NCBI RefSeq assembly: GCF_030704535.1
Contig: NC_081812.1
Span: 3,245,501-3,309,500 of the forward strand
DNA: 64,000 bases
Direction: 5' to 3'
DNA from: Vitis vinifera
Taxonomy: Eukaryota > Streptophyta > Magnoliopsida > Vitales > Vitaceae
The translations under genes were made by a program, and so were the position numbers. How positions within the stretch are numbered: position 1 is the first letter of the stretch; every line of letters begins with the position of its first letter. The notes under the pieces are model-generated. The model made no database searches. It was not told the origin of the DNA and was given only the letters and a program-made list of their open reading frames with translations. Below are positions 23,775 through 36,584 of the stretch, one piece after another.

Positions 23775-26700
23775 AATGATTTCTTTCATGTATCTCATCA
23801 CGTAATACCCACATTCCACACTACCTCGTTGTCTAGGACACTATGACAAAAGTATCAACAATTACAACAAACATAACATGATGTTCTTACTTCTTTAGTA
23901 TCTAAATGATCATCATATTAATCACCGTCCATTTCATAATTTTGTGTAGTGAATTAAGTGGTCAAACAATATATTTTAATCTAAAGGAATAAGTACTTAC
24001 AACCACTTTCACCCAAGTCGACTCTCTCTTTGATGTTTTCTGTTTTTCTGGTGGGTTGATTCTAATTGCCCTATAAAAAAGAAATGATGTTCTATAGATA
24101 ATATGCATTGTACTAAAATATGAGAAGTACACACTTACATGTTAACTATCTCCCTAAGATCATCACATGGTTGACAAGCCATTGGATTAAGGTAATATGC
24201 AATCATTCTCTTCATCTCTAGTGCCACTAAGACCTAGTGGAAACTAAAGAAAAAAGAAAAAAATTGTAATATAATATCCACAAATTAATACATCACAAAC
24301 TAACTTATATACACTATATCGAGATTTGGGATAAAAGGTTACTCTGGATTGTATGGAATAAACACATATTCAACATGTTTTGCATTCCTTAGTCGATCCA
24401 CAATGACCTTTGACCTGTTTTCTTTACTTCCCTCTCCCATTCCAGCTTTTGAAACCAATGCTGGATTGACAAAAACATATTGTTCAACCTGCTTTCCATC
24501 AATCAACTTTCTATGCAGGTGCCTAATTAAATCCCGCATAATAAGTTATCAACAATCATTATAGGTCATTAGCAAATAACCTTTTACCTAAAAAAAATGT
24601 GAAGAGTAATTAAAAAAATTATAAAATCCCTCACTAGATGTAGTATAAGATACAATTGGATGACACTTCTTTTGATGATATAATCATGTCCATATCTTCT
24701 TTCATTAGGAAGGTCTTGAAACTCTCACCAAAAACATCATCTGGGAAGTCAATAGGATGTACTCTTGAGGTACTCAGCATGAGGCCAACCAATGCCTAAA
24801 AATTCTTGATATCTTGTGCTTTCTCACCCTTAGATTTGACTTCAACTTCATTTTATTTTTGTTTCTTTCCTTTCTTGGATGTCTATACAATTAAGAACCA
24901 TGATACAAATCAAATCAACTAGTTGAATATACAAAAAAATGAAAAATAAAATAAAATTTAAGGTTATCATAAAGCTTGGTAATTAAATTTACTCACCGAG
25001 ATAAGAGTATGAATGATTACTAAATGAGCTGGCCACAAAACTTGGTAACCAATTGCATCCCCAACAGTAGTAGTTTGTCCAGGAATAGGAATGGGAAGGG
25101 GTGCACTTGAATCATAAGAAGCATCAACAACTACTAGATAGTTGGGACCACATTCAAGTGTAATTGTGCCATCGGCCACTATATTTTCCTTGGTCTCCAT
25201 AGCCAACTCACATTTTCTAACCTACAAAATGAAGTTATATTATTAGATATGAGTCAATATTCTCTATTTCATTCTTTCAAGTCTACATATTCAAATTAAC
25301 ATTGGTGAATATTGAAAGCCATCTATAAGGTACAAGCAAAAATGTGAGATATGAAGTAATTTTAGATCACATTGGAAAAATTGAATGGAGGCATGCGAAT
25401 TATTATGTGTTTATATAAAGAATAGCTATTCTTAAAATAAAAGAGGTTAGTAATGCATATCTATCAAAATAATTATTGAATATTAAAAAGTTTCATAATA
25501 TATGAAATAAAAATCCCATATGATCTAATTATGTAGACAACAAAATTATATTATCTATTTTGTAAATGCCCAAAATGCTAAAAAAAAAATTTTACAACTT
25601 TTTTATTTTCTTATATTGCACTACATAAAAAAAAACCATATATTTTCCGCCAACAATTAAATTAAATTCAAACAACAAAATTTACCTAAATTATGTCTCC
25701 TATTACAACAAACATTATCACCAAATTAACTAGATAAATACCTTGTTCTTTGGTTCTATTGGCACTAGTGGACCTGCATTTTCACCTCTACGGATTGGCT
25801 TATCCACTACTTCTGGTAGGAGAAACTGTTTTTGTTTCATGATCGAATTGCTAACATCAGATTGGGGAGTGACTGCTCCCACTTGAAACAGTTTTGCTAG
25901 CACTTTTGCCTAAAAGTTTCTTTGTTTTTCTTTAGATGCTGCTATAAAATCCCTAACAGCATGATCTATAGCACTATTAAAATATTGACAAGGTGTGTGG
26001 TGCTTCCCTTTGGCTCTAACTCGACCACTATACTTAGGAGTACCCAATGCTTCTACAAGTATATCATTACTCCCATTGACACTCCTACCATTCTCTTGAG
26101 ACTCTTTCAACAGCTTATCCTTAAAAAAAATGTTAATTATGAAGTTTAATTATAAATTTGTTATCATAAATTAGCTATTATAAATAAATGAAATTGAGGT
26201 TGAAAATATCCACTTACTATTTTTTCAATCACTGGTATGACCACTTCATCAAAGGTGCCATTTTTTTTTTCTCTTGCTTTCTTCCATAATATGCTTCGAT
26301 CAATACTTTCAGTTGACCCACTTGCAACCATCTTTTAAAAGGAGACAATGTATAATGTAATAAGCATATAACACTATTATGTATTATGTATAAAATAAAT
26401 AAAAAAACTATAAATTAGTATAAACTTACCATCCCTTCCTCAAGACCAGCATATCCTTTCCTACTTAAATGGTGATTATAAATGTGTTTCTTTCTTATTT
26501 CTTTTTTAACTTCTCGATATTCCTATAAATTAAAAATGTATAATTAATTAATGTGAATACAAGATATGTAAAGAGTTGTAATTATACCTTAAATCTATCA
26601 GACAATCGATCTTTAACAAACATTGTCCAATCTTCATCCTCAATAAAAATATATTGAATTAGCGGTTTTTTGAGGAGCTCCGGTTGGTCTTTGAAAGGAA

Positions 26701-27149
26701 GAATGTACTTCATTGTTAGCATGTTCTTAAATGATCAAAAACATTTTCCAATTGTTAGCATACAATTCCTCCTACTTTTGGGATTTAATGAAAAAACACC
26801 CTACACATTAATAGTATACGTGTTAGTGACTTAATGTGGTTAGGAATGATTGATGTTTTGCATAAAGGTGATGTAGGTAAGAATGTGTTACCTCAATGCT
26901 ATCCCATAACTTATCCTTCAACTGTTTAGGTACAACATGCCACGTTTGATATCTTATTGGCACTATAGTGCATGCTAATATGCCTAAATAGCTTGTTAGA
27001 TGAACTGTTGATTCTCCTATGAAAATGCCATCAAGATTGTACTTAACCTGCAACTTGATCCCTTTGCTTTTGTTCTTGGTAATCATGGACTTTCGTGTCA
27101 TTCCTCTGTACTTCCTTTTTGTGGTTTTTTCTCCTTTATTTGGATCCAT
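23775..27149 (-). pseudogene. CACTA second protein: En/Spm Ptta-type domain plus ULP1-like protease
   Basis: The frame starts at 27149 with MDPNKGEKTTKRKYRGMTRK and then the plant En/Spm conserved block STVHLTSYLGILACTIVPIR … WHVVPKQLKDKLWDSIE. Further left come EALGTPKYSGRVRAKGKH, then PLPIPIPGQTTTVGDAIGYQ … WPAHLVI, both typical of this family, spread over several exons. The C-terminal part is a C48 (ULP1-type) cysteine-protease fold: KVIVDRLRNAKHVEYVFIPY, then ALEMKRMIAYYLNPM, then CPRQRGSVECGYYVMRYMKEI. The nucleophile Cys in VECGYYV and the oxyanion Gln remain. The usual catalytic Asp (LDP) is Asn (LNP, about 24195), and the His-Trp pair shows a 1-bp insertion and a TGG-to-TAG stop (about 24240). 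Its role is inferred from family, and it is not functional here. Confidence 0.8.
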
Positions 27150-28012
27150 TCTGGTAACAAAAAAAAAAAAAAACAAAACAAAACAAAACTAATAAAGATT
27201 AGTTAACATTATATTAGATATAATCGTGTGAGAAGAGTTGTAAAAAGAAAATTTTAGACAAAACAATCCCTCATCATTGCATTATGAAATGGCACCAATG
27301 AAATGGCCTTATCTATTCTCAGTTTCTTATTCACTTGTGCCATAAAAGTGAGACAAAGATAGTCTTTAATTAAGTTCATTTAGTTGTGTGCTTCAGTTAT
27401 TTAGACCTTTTGTTGTTTCAAATACTTTTTTTTAGTGAATTGTATGTATTCAGATCATACATTTCATAGACCTTTTTTTTGGAATGGTTCATCACATAAC
27501 GAAGTTGACATTTCAGTTTAGCTATTTTTTCTCCCTCTTTCTTGCTCATTTGATTTATTTTAATTTTAATTTTTTTTTATTTTATGAACTTTTATATTCT
27601 AGTATGTGTTTCTCTTATTATTTTTGCTAATCCATTGTCATTTTCTTTTTCATTTTCCTATGAGAGCCTTTTAGAATTGCATATTTGACTTACTGAATTG
27701 TTAACTAGTTCATATCAAAACTAAAAATTACATATAACCGAATGATTACATTTTATTTTGTACAAACAAGAATTTTACAAGAATCATACTTGATATTTGC
27801 TTTAGTATATCAAATTTTAATAACAAGAAATTTCAAATGTAGAAACAAAATAATAATAATAATAATAATAATAATATCAAAATGGCATCAACTTAGGCAA
27901 TCAACTTGATGTTCTCTGGAAACAAAAAGAATTAAAATTACCTGTTTTGTGGGATTTGCAACCCACTCGACATCCTTTATTTGTACATCATTATTATAGG
28001 TTTACAATTCAG

Positions 28013-30175
28013 CTACACAGAGGATTTGTTCTGAATCCAAATCCCCTCACAATCACCTCTTATACATATTGCATCTGAGTCATCCATTGCATCGAATGCT
28101 TCAACTTCTGGCAATGTCCCTATAAAGGGATGGTGTTCAATAGAATTGTCCACAAGGTCATCACCTCCCTCCTTATCCAAGAAATCTTTTTGAGGAGTTG
28201 ACAAAACAACTGACCATCTTGGATCAAGTTGGTCTTACACATGAAATACTTGCTTAGCTTGAGATGCCAAAATGAAAGGATCTTATTTATGAGCAACTTT
28301 GTTAAAGTCAACTAATGTAAAGCCAAGATCGTCAACTTTTATGTCATTCTTATTATCAACCCAATCACACTTGAAAACTGGTATCCTAAACATGGTATAA
28401 TTAAGGTCCCAGAACTCGTTAATAATCCTGTAGAAACAAAGCTCACCAAACACTGGTTTTTGATCATTGGCACTTGCAATTTGCATTGTTGAAGCTACAA
28501 TACTAACTCCGCTATTTTGGGTAGCTCATAAGTCATCACACTCCTTACTATGGTATCGACATCCATTAATGACATATCCATGATATTTCGAGACATAGTG
28601 GCTAGGACCATGAGCTATCCACTTAAGGGTCTCAGATATAGGTTCATTGTTACCAATTGCAACTTCAATCTGCAATTATAAATAATAGTTACTATGTATG
28701 TTCAACATTAGTAAAAAGAATAGTTCAAATTTGAGCACCAATTCAATACCTTTTTTCGAAACCAATAAGTAAATGTTCGCATGTGTTCATTTTGGAGCCA
28801 CTTTTGTCTTTTAGATTGACGAGGATTTTTCAATTTCAACCATTCCATGTGCTCTCTATGCAATTATTTATAAAAAGTTCAAAGTTATTGTCTTATAGTT
28901 AATTTAAGTATAACAAATAAATATTAAGTGTTAGTAGTTCTTACTCGATATAAGGTTGGACAATAGTTGTATTCTCTAAAACATAATGATGTGCATGCAA
29001 CCACAAATATGAATCAACGATCACAACTTGACCTACAGGTATCGATGCCCCAACTTTTTGGTTAATGTTTACACTAATAGGAATCCCAATTGCATCTACA
29101 TTTGATAAGTACTCTGTACAAAATTCAATAGCTTCCTCCGCAATATAGCATTTGACGATGCAACCTTCAGGCCGGTTACGATTTCGTACATACCCTTTCA
29201 AAACTTTCATGAATCTTTCAAAAGGGTACATCCACCTTTGGTAAACTAGTCCACAAAGTCTGACCTCTCTTACAAGATGCACAGTAAGATGGAGCATGAT
29301 ATCAAAAAAGGAAGGTGGGAAGTACTTCTCAAGTTAGCATAATGTCACCACTACATCATTTTGTAACTTATCCAATGCAGGTACATCAACCACTTTGCTA
29401 CAAAGAGCATTGAAAAAAAAAACTCAATCTACAAATAGCATGTCTTACATGCTTTGGCAAAACTGATCATAATGACACTGGCAATAACTGTTTCATTAAT
29501 GCATGATAGTCATGGGATTTAAGACCATAAAGCTTCAAGTCTTCCATTGACACAAGGTTTCTCATGTTAGAGCAATAACCTTCAAGAACCTTTAATTGTG
29601 ATAAAGTTTGGCAAAAAAGCTTCTTCTCCACTTTAGATAGTGTGTAACATGCAGGTGGGAGATAAGTTCGATTTGATTCAAACCTTGGCCTTAATTCACA
29701 CCTTAAGCCCATCTCCAGAAGGTCTAAACGAGAATTAAGTCCATTATTTGTCTTACTTGGAATGTTAAGTAAGGTACTGATGATGCTTTCACAAACATTT
29801 TTCTCTATGTGCATTACATCCAAGTTATGACGAACATGTAGGTATTTCCAATACTCAAGATCAAAGAATATAGACTTTTTCTTCCAACAATTTCTAGTTT
29901 TGACATTCAACTTACCTCGAGTCATCTTATTTTTTCCCCATGAATTACAAATGACATCAATTTTCCTTAGAATTTCCTCTCCACTCAATGGTTGTAGAGG
30001 TGACCGAAACTCTTGTTCCTCATTAAATGTTTTTTTTTGTTTCCTAAAAGGATGATTGCAAGGAAGAAATTGTTTATGACCTGTATATGAGTTCCCAAGA
30101 AAGAGAATTGCTACATTGAGCTGCACATTTTCAACTTGGATCAGCCTTCGGTAACCAAAAGGGCCTCATACATTG
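28013..30175 (-). pseudogene. CACTA transposase (TNP2 / Transposase_21 type), truncated
   Basis: Minus-strand reading in order: PCNHPFRKQKKTFNEEQEFR (29.95-30.1 kb), KYLHVRHNLDVMHIEKNVCE with the following STLLNIPSKTNNG, the segment LKLYGLKSHDYHALMKQLLP, a DUF4218-type block (MLHLTVHLVREVRLCG, WMYPFERFMKVLKGYVRNRN; 28941-29297), and a DUF4216-type C-terminus (FGELCFYRIINEFWDL, FRIPVFKCDWVDNKN; 28283-28486) ending in EGIWIQNKSSV at 28013. Several stops and a frameshift separate the blocks. The N-terminal catalytic portion expected to the right of 30126 is not found. It therefore cannot encode working transposase. Confidence 0.85.
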
Positions 30176-32399
30176 GTTTTTTTAAAAAGAGCACCATAAG
30201 AAGAAAAGGAAAGTGAGACCAGTCATCACCAAACGCACAAACAAAAATCTCCAGCAGCCATTATGAGTCACTTTTGCTTGAAATTGCTTTCAAATGCAAC
30301 CAACAATACTATACATAAATTCAAAATATACTTCCTAAAAGCATAACCTAAATAGGTGTCACATAGATGGACATTTGACCCTTTATCCTCTATATGATCC
30401 ACCAACCCACTCCATCATTTCATAGAAACATGCTTGATTGCTATTTAAAAAATTTCTTAGTAACTAAATATCTCTGTTGCAGCTAGCATGGATTCATCAT
30501 ACTCCTTGGCCCCACTAGCTACTGTTAGGTCAAGATGTGTTTCATTACCAAAGCATGCCTTCTTATAAGAACTATAGTGGAAACTAGACCCTGGCATAGA
30601 TTCTCTGTCCATAACCATCCAATATAAACATTAAACTAAGTAAATGAGAATGACTAGCTTGTAACTTGACAAAGAATAAATCAAAAGGTAATTTAAAAGG
30701 ACATGACAGAATATCAATTAGCATTATAAAAGGTGGAGGGTTTAGAAGAATTATCAGAAAAATAAAGACACGTCTTCATTATAAGGCAACAATAGATATG
30801 GCTTACACTGATAAACCTAGATTACCATTCCATGTGAATGGTTGATAACAAATGGGACAAGCTAAAATGCTCTTGCTGATGCTAACCTCCTTTTCAACTA
30901 AAATAGGATCCTGAACATAAGAAATAAGATACAATATATTATGTCATGATAGGAAAAATTAATTAATTCGTAATTCCTCATGTGAACTGACTGTAGTTGA
31001 AAAAATAAAAAGACATCATCTCATCAGCACTGTATGATAATTTTCCTCACATTTTCCTTTAAAATTTCCAAAAACCAAACATAGGGAAAAAGAAAAAGAA
31101 ATTAAAGCACAAAAGATGAATTTGGTTGTACAGAATTTGCAGCCTTGGAATTGATAATTTTCCCCTTTTGTGGTGGATGCCCTAATGTCAAGTCCACCAT
31201 TTGGTTGTTTTCTATACCAATTGGATTTCCAATTGAATTTAAAAGCCATAAACCCAAATTCCCCAAGAACAAGTAAGCAACTCCAAGATAAAAGCCAAGT
31301 TCTCCAGTTCCGTAAAAATTGAACTTTAAACCAAATCCAATTCTACCCAACCAAATGCAGCCTAATTCTTCAAGAACCATAAAAGAACAATGAATGAATC
31401 AAGAATGGACAAATACATTAAAAAAAAATCAGGAGCAATACAAATTCTCAAAAACACTAATCATAAAGAATCACATATGAATTAAAACAATTCCTATGAA
31501 TTCATTTTATGCTCGATTGACGACTGAGACAATTCCTAGAGAATGCTCGATTGACTAAAAAAATATAACAGTAGAACTTGATTTGTCTCCCACATACGTT
31601 CATTGTACATGCGCACAAGGTTACCAATTGACACAACCACCAATTGCAATGGAAAATGGGGGCTGGTTGTTTTGGAGAATGGAGGAATTTATTTTAAAAG
31701 AGACTTTCAACACGCACAGAAGGAGGGGTGAATAAAAAAAAAAATTAAAGATAAGGGGTGAGAAGACACAACCGAGAAGGAGGATGTCTTTTAGGGTGGA
31801 GAAAACACACAACGGGAACTCTCCACTACCAGCCACAAGAATAGTAAAAAAATGTGACCAGAACAGGGCACAAATGGGTAAATCAAAATGAACAAAACCC
31901 ACATTTCATGCCTAATCAAAAAATCAAGAATAGAGCAGAACAGAGCATGTATCCGTGAACCGTGTTTCTTCTCCACTACAACCCATAAAATTAGGGCACG
32001 ATTTGCAAAGAGAAACTCGACCAACATTAGAACACTTGCAATAAATGATGAATATGGAGTTGAAAGAGTGGAGAATCACCTGATTTGTCGCTCGTTGGTG
32101 GAATTTGTAAGAGAAGAATGGAGTTTCAGTGCTTATTCTCTGTTATGAGAGTCACAAAATGGAGATTCAAAAATGATCTCCAGTTTTTAATACTCAAGAT
32201 CTCACACTAGGGCTTGGAAACACACCTTCTAGCTAGATCTCCAATGTCAAGAGCCTCATCTGAAGTTAACTGGGGTCCTAGGGTTTGTCGGGCTTTTGCG
32301 AAAATGGAAGGAATGTTTAGCATTATGAGGTCGTGGGTAAGAATGGGAAATTTTTGAGCCATATATAAAGGTGTTATTTTAATGTCACTTTTATAGAGC
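30176..32399. other. CACTA 5' (promoter-side) region
   Basis: No transposase core is detected. The DNA is AT-rich with only short random frames, although the missing start of the minus-strand transposase should lie here. An internal deletion in the element is the simplest explanation. Confidence 0.5.
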
Positions 32400-32600
32400 A
32401 CCAAGGTAAAAATTGATAAATGAAGATGCTTATATAAAACGTCATGCTATAGGAAGCGCCATCATCCTTCAGCATAAAGCGCCATGGTCTAAAATTTTCC
32501 TTTTAAGCGCCAACTTCAACCACTTATTTACTCAACTGCCACTCTAAAAGCCAAGTAATGACACTTATTTGAAAGCGACAAGGAATCAAGCGCCATAAAT
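32400..32600. repeat. CACTA right subterminal repeats
   Basis: A cluster of AACGTCAT, AAGCGCCAT and AAGCGACA variants matches the motif family at 20165-20730. They lie within 220 bp of the right tip. Confidence 0.78.
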
Positions 32601-32619
32601 TGTGTTTTTTGTAGTAGTG

Positions 32620-33038
32620 CTAAATTGCCAACCAAAGCCTTAAATCAAATAGCTTCTTTCACTACTTCTATGGTCACCATGTATTATGTTTTTGTGATCG
32701 CCATGTATTCTACTTTAATGGTTGACAAGGTAACTGTAGATTGCAAAGTTTCTTTCCAACTAATAACACTACCACATAAAATGAATACATATCCTATTAG
32801 AGATCTTCTTCTATCCAAATCTCCAACATAATCAAAATCAACATAACCAACAATTTCTGTAGAGATGTCACTACTTTTATCAATAAACCCAATATTTATC
32901 AAATAATCAAACCATTGCTATCCTATAATAACCAAATTATCAAAGAGTTGTTAACTTAACACATTGTCCATAATAGATAATACAAATGTCAACCACAAGG
33001 TCCACAACACTTAAATAGTTACTCAAAATATAACATGT
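32620..33038 (-). pseudogene. Copia RNase H, N-terminal fragment
   Basis: Minus strand: EIVGYVDFDYVGDLDRRRSL, IGYVFILCGSVISWK, LQSTVTLSTIKVEYMA and EAIWFKALVGNL up to the CACTA tip. These are the standard copia RNase H motifs. The usual segment linking RT to RNase H (CTRPD…AVG and the RYL.GT motif) is absent. DNA from about 32910 to 33038 cannot be assigned. Confidence 0.85.
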
Positions 33039-36000
33039 CAATGTTTGAATATTCACGAAGATTTTTGCGTACTAATAAATATAAAACTCCTGTCTTCATT
33101 CATTTTGGAAATTGGAAAATGGAAATTGAAAATGAGCATCTAGAAAACCAAAGTTCTCCACATCAAGCCCTTCTATAGCCACGCCACCACCATCCTCATC
33201 ATCTACAAAAATATTGAATATATATCAATAAGAAATAATTTTTGAAGAAAAAAATGTAATTATTGAACTTTTATAAGTTTAAATATTCTACTAACCAATG
33301 TGAGGACTTGAACCTTCCACTTAATTTATTGGAATTGATCCTTCTTCATATAGAAGATTTTCCAATTCTTCAACATCTAGCTCTGTTGGCTGATCCTCAT
33401 CAACTATCCAAAAATCGGTCTCATCAATGCATGCATAATCAATGGGATCATAGATTCTTTTCTTGTTATAGAGCCTAAAAAAGAAAAACATATAATTATT
33501 CACAATTGTGAATAAAAGAATTTAAATTCAAAACAACTAAGAAAACATTTATACCGATTTTTTAGCCATAAATTGTAATGAATATATACAAGATCATTAA
33601 GCCTTTGATGTTCCAATCTATTCCTTCTTTTGGTATGTATATGTTCAAAGACATTCCAATTCCTCTCACATCCAGAAGACGATGCAGTTTGGCTCAATAT
33701 TTGAATGGCCAACTTTTGCAAATGTGGTGCACTATATCCATGTAGCCTCCACCATTCATCTAGTTACCATTTCACATTAAAAATAAGAAAAGAAAAACAT
33801 TAGCAAGTTTAAATTATTAAATAGTAAGTAGGTAACTAATGAAAAAGAACAAAGACACTAATAAATGAAAATAATCTTTTACCAAGTTCAAGTACTTCAC
33901 GTGAAGAATAAGCAAGGTCTCTTCCAAAACTTTCCAATCGATCACGAAACAACTTCATTTCATTCATTGTATCAAGCTTGCCTTTCAGAACTTTTTGATC
34001 AATAACATCCATGACACCTCCAATAACAGTTGGCATATTACAAAAGTTTTCCTGATCATATTGGAAACATGGATTCAACTAATAAGCTACTGAATGAATG
34101 CTTTTATTTAGTTGTTGATCCCAACATTGCTTTATGATCTCTATATAAGGCTTGTATAGTCTTTTGTTGTAGTTAAACAATTTCTTGATGCCCAAATGAA
34201 CCTTATACATGCCTTCATACACATATCCCATTGAAGGCCTCTCATCACAATCAATAATACGCAATAAGTGCATTAGTGGAGACATAAGATTCACAACAAT
34301 CAAACAATCATTCCAAAATCTATTATCCAATATGATGGAAACTACAACTTTGCTTTTATTATCCTTTGAATATCTAGAGTTCACAAAGAACTTACTAGTC
34401 ACCAAAGCTTACAAGTCATGTTTATGATCATGAAGACTCTTGAGTGCAATGAATGTAGTAGCAAAGCGAGTTGCACCAGGTCGGAGAATCTCCCTCCATC
34501 CGTCTCTTTTTCTCAACCAACTTAACAAAGCAACATGATTATACACAAAAATTGTCACCTTTGATGCATGTCTTACAAGTTCAGCAACATGGTCCATCTT
34601 ACCAATATCCTTAAAGATCAAGTTAAGACAATGAGTTGCACAAGGTGACCAATTGATGTGTTTATACTTCTGAGAAATCAATCTCCTCGTGGCCACATAA
34701 TTTGCTGCATTATCAGTCACTATATGAACTACATTGAGTGGACCCACCCATTTAATTACCTCATCAAATAACAAAAACAAATTAGTTGCATCCTTGACAA
34801 TGTCTGAAACATCCATAGATTTCACAAACGATATTCCTTTAGGACAATACACAAGGAAGTTGATGAGTGTTCTTTGTTTATTATCTGTCCAACCGTTACC
34901 CATTATTATATGCCCAACTTTTACCCAAATTGCATGATAAGAGTTCACAAGTAACTAAACTTCCTTCTTAGCATCCTTTAAAAGATTAAGCTGCAGCTGA
35001 TGGTAATTTGGACCCTTATATCCAGGACCAATTGTAGATATAACATCCAACATTGGCTTAAAGTAAAAGGAATTCAAAACATTAGTAGGAATGCATGCAT
35101 CATAAAAGAATCTCCTAATCGCCATGTTTTCCCTCCAAATAGTTTCTTTCCTAATTAATACACTCCTCAGGGAAGGTTGAGCTCCTTGAGTATTTCTTGG
35201 TACAAAATACTTATCCACTGTTGATTTTTTTTTCTTTTTCCACTACTAACTGCCATAGGACTTTGCATTTCTTGAACTTCTTCTTCACCTTCTGTCATAT
35301 CCCCTTCAAATTGTGACACATTAGGACCATAAAGATTTTTGTATTCATATGCTTCTTGAGTTGCTTTCTTGGAATTCAAAAACTCTTGCAAACAATTTTC
35401 CATTCGAAATCTGACATCAGGAGGAACCAATTTACATATACCAATATCTCCTTTCACTCCAGCAAGATGTTGTTTCATTTTATGAATATCCTTACCTTTC
35501 TCAATCTTTTTACAATACAAACAAATAAGAGCTTTCATTCCATTTGCATATCTTTCTTTAGAAACATGCTTTCATGCAAGATCGATTTTACTTCTAGTTG
35601 TTTGTGAATTGGTAGTTCAACCTTGACCAAATGATGGAGTCAAGTTTGATTCCATTTTTTATTTCTCTATCAAATTAGAAACAAAAATCTCACATTAATC
35701 TAGAGAATGAAAGTCATCAACAATTTATTAAAATCAATATTAATCTAGAGAATAAAAGTCATCAACAATTGAAAAAAATGATAAATTTACTTTCAAACCA
35801 AACATTTATCTAAAATTTATAATTATTAAATATTATAAAATGTAATTCTTGAAATTCATAATATAATTATTAAATATTATAAATGCTACTTTCACATATT
35901 AACCAAATAAATTCTTGAATTTATTTTTTAGGTTTAATAATGTAATTGACAAAATTTGAATATTAATTATTAAACCTAAAAAATAAATTTCAAGAATCAA

Positions 36001-36584
36001 AGCATTAAATAATAAATAATTAAATATTGTGCCTTGATTTCCAGGTTGCGGGCTTGTAGCTACTAGTTGGACTCGGAGTGGGGGCTTACAACATAGGGGA
36101 TGGGAGGTTACAACCAGTTGGAGGGGGCTTACAGCCAAGGTTCCAACCATAGGGGGTGGCTTGCCGGCTTGCAAAACCACGACGGGAAAGAGGCGACTCA
36201 AGCGACGGTGATCTTGTAACGATCGATGGAGAGAGATTTTGCACGATGAAACGACCGACTATGGGAGCTTGTTGCGGCGTGTTGGGGGCGAGCTAAGAGG
36301 TAGGCGACAACTGCAGTTTGGAGATGGAGGGTTTGGAAATGAAGGTTTTATATCCTCTAAAACGACATCATTTTGATGCTGAAAAAAAAATTAAATTGAA
36401 TTGAACAGGACAATTCGGAGTAAACCAGTTGGTTCGTCCGATTCACCGATCGGACCGTCAGTTCAGCCAATCCAATCCCTATTCAACCTGTTTTCGATCT
36501 AATTGATCGGACTGGACCGAAACCTTGATTAGCTGGCGGTCAGACCGGTCAGACCGTTAATCCAGTCTGATTTTTAAAACCATG
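33039..36584 (-). mobile_element. hAT-superfamily DNA transposon
   Basis: A block of about 3.5 kb separates the RT and RNase H parts of the surrounding copia. The right tip (complement CATGGTTTTAAAAAT) and left tip (CAATGTTTGAATATT) match at about 10 of 15 positions. Just inside the right tip is the GGTCAGACCGGTCAGACCG-type DNA common in plant hAT elements. One decayed hAT transposase gene lies inside. I found no convincing 8-bp target duplication, and copia sequence is missing next to the left edge, so that boundary is approximate. Confidence 0.75.
33500..35655 (-). pseudogene. hAT transposase (BED finger, DUF659, hATC dimerisation)
   Basis: Start at 35655 (MESNLTPSFGQG). A BED zinc finger follows with CLYCKK and HKMKQHLAG ligands (about 35450-35530). 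A DUF659 domain covers 34600-35110 (FFYDACIPTNVLNSFYFKPM, IIMGNGWTDNKQRTLINFLV, HIVTDNAANYVATRR, CATHCLNLIFKDIGK). The C-terminal hATC dimerisation region is at 33500-33720 (ILSQTASSSGCERNWNVFEH, KRRNRLEHQRLNDLVYIHYN). The reading is broken by at least two stops near the start, including a TGG to TGA in the finger, and by frame changes near 34955, 34405 and 34079. Family role: cut-and-paste transposition. This copy is inactive. Confidence 0.88.

Larger units (their letters stand above)
20153..32619 (-). mobile_element. CACTA (En/Spm) DNA transposon, about 12.5 kb
   Basis: The left tip is CACTACAAGGAAAA and the right tip, complemented, is CACTACTACAAAAAACAC. They are near-identical inverted ends differing by a TAC indel. 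Three-base flanks CCA (20150-20152) and CTA (32620-32622) match 2 of 3. Joining the flanks rejoins a copia RNase H frame (EAIWFKALVGNL | …ELTIVYCDRQ), which fixes the boundaries. It contains decayed minus-strand genes for the TNP2/Transposase_21-type transposase (28013-30175) and an En/Spm second protein fused to a ULP1-like protease (23775-27149). Subterminal repeats lie at both ends. It is probably immobile by itself because the transposase core is missing. Confidence 0.92.

Noticed and set aside
31016..32148. ORFs of 60-90 codons near the CACTA right end
   Set aside because: Overlapping frames on both strands show low complexity and no transposase homology.
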